A stretch of DNA of 6,641 nucleotides from contig NZ_KK073768.1 of assembly GCF_000582685.1 (NCBI RefSeq), positions 3,456,666 through 3,463,306 of the forward strand, given 5' to 3'. Positions 5,044 through 6,641 of the stretch are shown piece after piece. The DNA comes from [Scytonema hofmanni] UTEX 2349. Lineage in GTDB: Bacteria; Cyanobacteriota; Cyanobacteriia; Cyanobacteriales; Nostocaceae. The position numbers and the translations under genes are program-made. How positions within the stretch are numbered: the first letter of the stretch is position 1; the number at the start of each line of letters is the position of its first letter. Under the pieces are notes generated by a model, which was given only the letters and a program-made list of their open reading frames with translations, searched no databases and was not told the origin of the DNA.

Positions 5044-5078
5044 TTCCGGTTTAACCACTCGTAATGGTTAAACCGGAA
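5044..5078. promoter_or_regulatory. 35-bp palindrome upstream of the recombinase: operator or recombination core site
   Basis: TTCCGGTTTAACCA (5044-5057) and TGGTTAAACCGGAA (5065-5078) are perfect 14-bp inverted arms around a 7-base spacer CTCGTAA. Arms of 11-14 bp around a 6-8 bp spacer are the geometry of tyrosine recombinase core sites. The position, just upstream of the recombinase gene, also fits an operator. If transcribed, it forms a strong hairpin eight bases before the Shine-Dalgarno. No T-run follows on the recombinase side, so a terminator is unlikely. Confidence 0.8.
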
Positions 5079-5152
5079 CATTCCTATATTTAACTATTGA
5101 TTAAATACGGCTCTAATCTATTCGCTGTCTACATTTCACGGCATCCGTAATA

Positions 5153-5181
5153 GTTCTGGATTTACATAAAACCGGAACATT
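5153..5181. repeat. second copy of AAACCGGAACATT with imperfect palindrome
   Basis: AAACCGGAACATT occurs at 5070-5082, inside and beyond the right arm of the perfect palindrome, and again at 5169-5181, 99 bp away. Around the second copy, GTTCTGGATTTA (5153-5164) and TAAAACCGGAAC (5167-5178) are inverted arms matching at 10 of 12 positions, so it resembles a degenerate second binding site. Confidence 0.75.
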
Positions 5182-5208
5182 GGCATAAGTTTCATTGCTG
5201 ACTACAAC
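5180..5208 (+). promoter_or_regulatory. candidate promoter of the 104-residue gene
   Basis: TTGGCA (5180-5185) and TACAAC (5203-5208) lie 17 bases apart (5 of 6 and 4 of 6 consensus matches), with the ATG at 5236 downstream. The second AAACCGGAACATT copy overlaps the -35 box, as expected if a repressor bound there. Confidence 0.35.
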
Positions 5209-5235
5209 TGATATGTAAGCTAACCAAGAATACAT

Positions 5236-5550
5236 ATGACAGCTTTTACCAAAAGTCAACTTCCAGACAATATAGATACTCTTGAAAAATTAATCGCTTG
5301 GGCGGCAACAGCTTGTTATCAGTTGAATAAAACAGCTACAGCAGTTGAAGGTGCTGGCGTTGCTCAACGAGTCGCGCAATTTGGAATTTTTAATGTTGAG
5401 TCTAATAATACCAATCGGGTTATTTTACGGCAGAGTCTTGAATTAGAGGAGGATTTCGCAATTAACGGCAAACCTATCTGGGAAGAAGTTAAAGAACTTT
5501 CTCAACAACCACTTCCTACTGCCTTTTCACCATTGGTTTCTGTTTCTTAA
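5236..5550 (+). CDS. hypothetical protein, 104 aa, cyanobacterial prophage-like
   Basis: The product begins MTAFTKSQLPDNIDTLEKL and continues with an Ala-rich helix (AWAATACYQLNKTATAVEGA) and a strand-forming region (RVAQFGIFNVESNNTNRVIL, then RQSLELEEDF). There is no signal peptide or membrane segment. It resembles small proteins I associate with cyanobacterial prophage-like regions, but I cannot name a family or function. The Shine-Dalgarno is weak. The gene is divergent from the recombinase, shares the 212-base control region 5024-5235 with it, and is closed by a good intrinsic terminator 31 bases after its stop. Confidence 0.8.
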   Translation: MTAFTKSQLPDNIDTLEKLIAWAATACYQLNKTATAVEGAGVAQRVAQFGIFNVESNNTNRVILRQSLELEEDFAINGKPIWEEVKELSQQPLPTAFSPLVSVS

Positions 5551-5581
5551 TCAAATAAAAGAAATTGATTCAAACAAAACA

Positions 5582-5613
5582 AGGCTCAATCGAGCCTATT
5601 TTTATTGTTTTTT
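5582..5613 (+). terminator. intrinsic terminator
   Basis: AGGCTC (5582-5587) and GAGCCT (5592-5597) form a perfect 6-bp GC-rich stem with loop AATC, followed by ATTTTTATTGTTTTTT. It lies 31 bases after the stop of the 104-residue gene and only about 10 bases before the ATG of the next gene. Confidence 0.85.
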
Positions 5614-5623
5614 ATTATAAATA

Positions 5624-6641
5624 ATGACTCCAATTGCACCCTTACCGCCTGGACAATTTACCTCACCTTTACCAATAGCGCCACCGATTCCAGGCGCTAA
5701 TAATATTGTCCCGTTTGAACGACTTCCAGCCAACGAACCTAGTTTAAGTTCGGTTAAGGCTAGTGATGCTGCACAATTCCCAAATCAGATTGATGTTCCA
5801 GTTCGCTTCAAGCTATCAGATTCTAATGCAATAAAACAAGTTTCTATAGCTGCGGCAAAAGTGGCTGCACTTTTACAAATCCCAATTGACAAAGTTCCAA
5901 ATCCTGAACCAGATCCGCCATCTTTAAAGAAAATTAAAAACGGCAAAAACTTTACTGTTTATCGGATTAAGTGGGAAGTTTCTATTATAGGTCTAGATGG
6001 GGTAGCGTCTTCTTATCAACAAAACGATCATTTTATTTGGGGACTAATAAAAGGTTACACAGAGTCTAATATTCCTCAACCAACTTATCAGTCAGAGGGT
6101 GGAACAAAATACGGTCCTGTTATCTTTTGTGGGGGGGCATGGGGTGGACCGGGAGAAACAGCAAGACCAGTCGATAATCCAACTTTTATTTGGGCTAGCA
6201 CTCATTATGATTTTCCTGTCGATATTAAATACAAAATCACTATTACAAGCTTAGAAAGGATTGACGGTTTTGTAGAAGACGACGAAAACGAAACTGCACC
6301 AGAAACTAAACCGGGGGAAACACCACCGAGTGTTTATCCGCCGCCAGCGCTGCCACCAGTTAATCCACCATCTCCCAATACACCGCCACCAGTCCCAAAT
6401 CCAGCCCCACCGCCTGGGGATGGAAATAATGTAGTGCCTTATAGACGTCCCCCGACACCAGCGCCAACTCCAGAGCCACCAACACCAATCCCAACACCAA
6501 CCCCCACCCCCACCCCGACACCCACCCCGACACCCACACCGACCCCAACACCAACCCCAACTCCCACACCAACCCCGACCCCAACTCCCACACCAACCCC
6601 GACACCCACACCAACCCCAACCCCATTACCAGACGGTTCGC
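5624..6641 (+). CDS. proline/threonine-repeat protein, 3' end outside the window
   Basis: The frame is open from the ATG at 5624 to the window end (339 codons and one base). Residues 1-35 are Pro-rich (MTPIAPLPPGQFTSPLPIAP). Residues 40-220 look like a folded domain with many aromatic and beta-forming residues (NFTVYRIKWEVSIIGLDGVA, NDHFIWGLIKGYTES, PTFIWASTHYDFPVDIKYKI). Residues 225-289 are an acidic then Pro-rich linker, and residues 290-333 are 22 Pro-Thr repeats leading into PLPDGS. I do not recognise the folded domain. The layout, a globular head plus stiff PT-rich stalk, suits a structural or surface-exposed protein such as a phage tail component, but this is inference. There is no signal peptide. 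No Shine-Dalgarno precedes the ATG, which lies just behind a terminator, so the start or its transcription is unusual. Confidence 0.8.
   Translation, partial: MTPIAPLPPGQFTSPLPIAPPIPGANNIVPFERLPANEPSLSSVKASDAAQFPNQIDVPVRFKLSDSNAIKQVSIAAAKVAALLQIPIDKVPNPEPDPPSLKKIKNGKNFTVYRIKWEVSIIGLDGVASSYQQNDHFIWGLIKGYTESNIPQPTYQSEGGTKYGPVIFCGGAWGGPGETARPVDNPTFIWASTHYDFPVDIKYKITITSLERIDGFVEDDENETAPETKPGETPPSVYPPPALPPVNPPSPNTPPPVPNPAPPPGDGNNVVPYRRPPTPAPTPEPPTPIPTPTPTPTPTPTPTPTPTPTPTPTPTPTPTPTPTPTPTPTPTPTPLPDGS
6491..6622. repeat. hexanucleotide Pro-Thr repeat, 22 units, C-rich
   Basis: Twenty-two consecutive CCN-ACN codon pairs run from 6491 to 6622, all encoding Pro-Thr but varying at third positions. A 24-bp higher-order repeat is visible (6557-6580 and 6581-6604, 23 of 24 identical). 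The minus strand is very G-rich, with closely spaced runs of three to five G. Confidence 0.95.

Noticed and set aside
5044..5078. Terminator call for the palindrome upstream of the recombinase
   Set aside because: No T-run follows the stem on either strand.
6360..6626. Minus-strand frame rich in Gly, Leu, Val and Trp
   Set aside because: It is the reverse reading of the Pro-Thr repeat.

Overview
The window looks like an accessory, phage- or plasmid-like segment of a filamentous cyanobacterium. Signs of a cyanobacterial host are two copies of the HIP1 octamer GCGATCGC (854-861, 4452-4459), heptanucleotide tandem repeats of the GCCTTCT and CCCAATG type, and small proteins whose style I associate with Nostocales plasmids and prophages. 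This host assignment is inference, because no marker gene is present.

Layout. Positions 1-172 hold a possible promoter and a terminator-like hairpin but no convincing gene. Positions 173-436 form a dense set of nested RNA helices starting with GTGCG, possibly the 5' part (domain I) of a truncated group II intron. Two small overlapping minus-strand reading frames (440-908), each with a Cys-X2-Cys pair, may be two genes or one broken gene. A plus-strand block follows: a winged-helix protein with a 21-bp tandem repeat (950-1693), a small hypothetical gene in the same frame behind a heptamer array (1811-2092), and a 181-residue basic, aromatic-rich protein (2177-2722).

Convergent to these is a minus-strand series read from 5023 down to 2867: a short catalytic-core tyrosine recombinase, a two-domain cell-wall lysin (zinc amidase plus glucosaminidase) that overlaps it by ATGA, a 65-residue hypothetical protein, and a ribbon-helix-helix-like gene broken by a perfect 7-bp tandem duplication. 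Two 35-bp palindromes punctuate the series, one just upstream of the recombinase and one two bases before the start of the broken gene.

Divergent from the recombinase are a 104-residue hypothetical gene (5236-5550), a clear intrinsic terminator, and a gene running off the window end (5624-6641) whose visible C-terminal part becomes a 22-unit Pro-Thr repeat. The recombinase and lysin together suggest a prophage, satellite or integrative element. The intergenic stretch 5024-5235, with a palindrome and repeated half-sites, is its likely control region and possibly a recombination site. No capsid, terminase or portal gene is visible, so calling this a phage remains inference.
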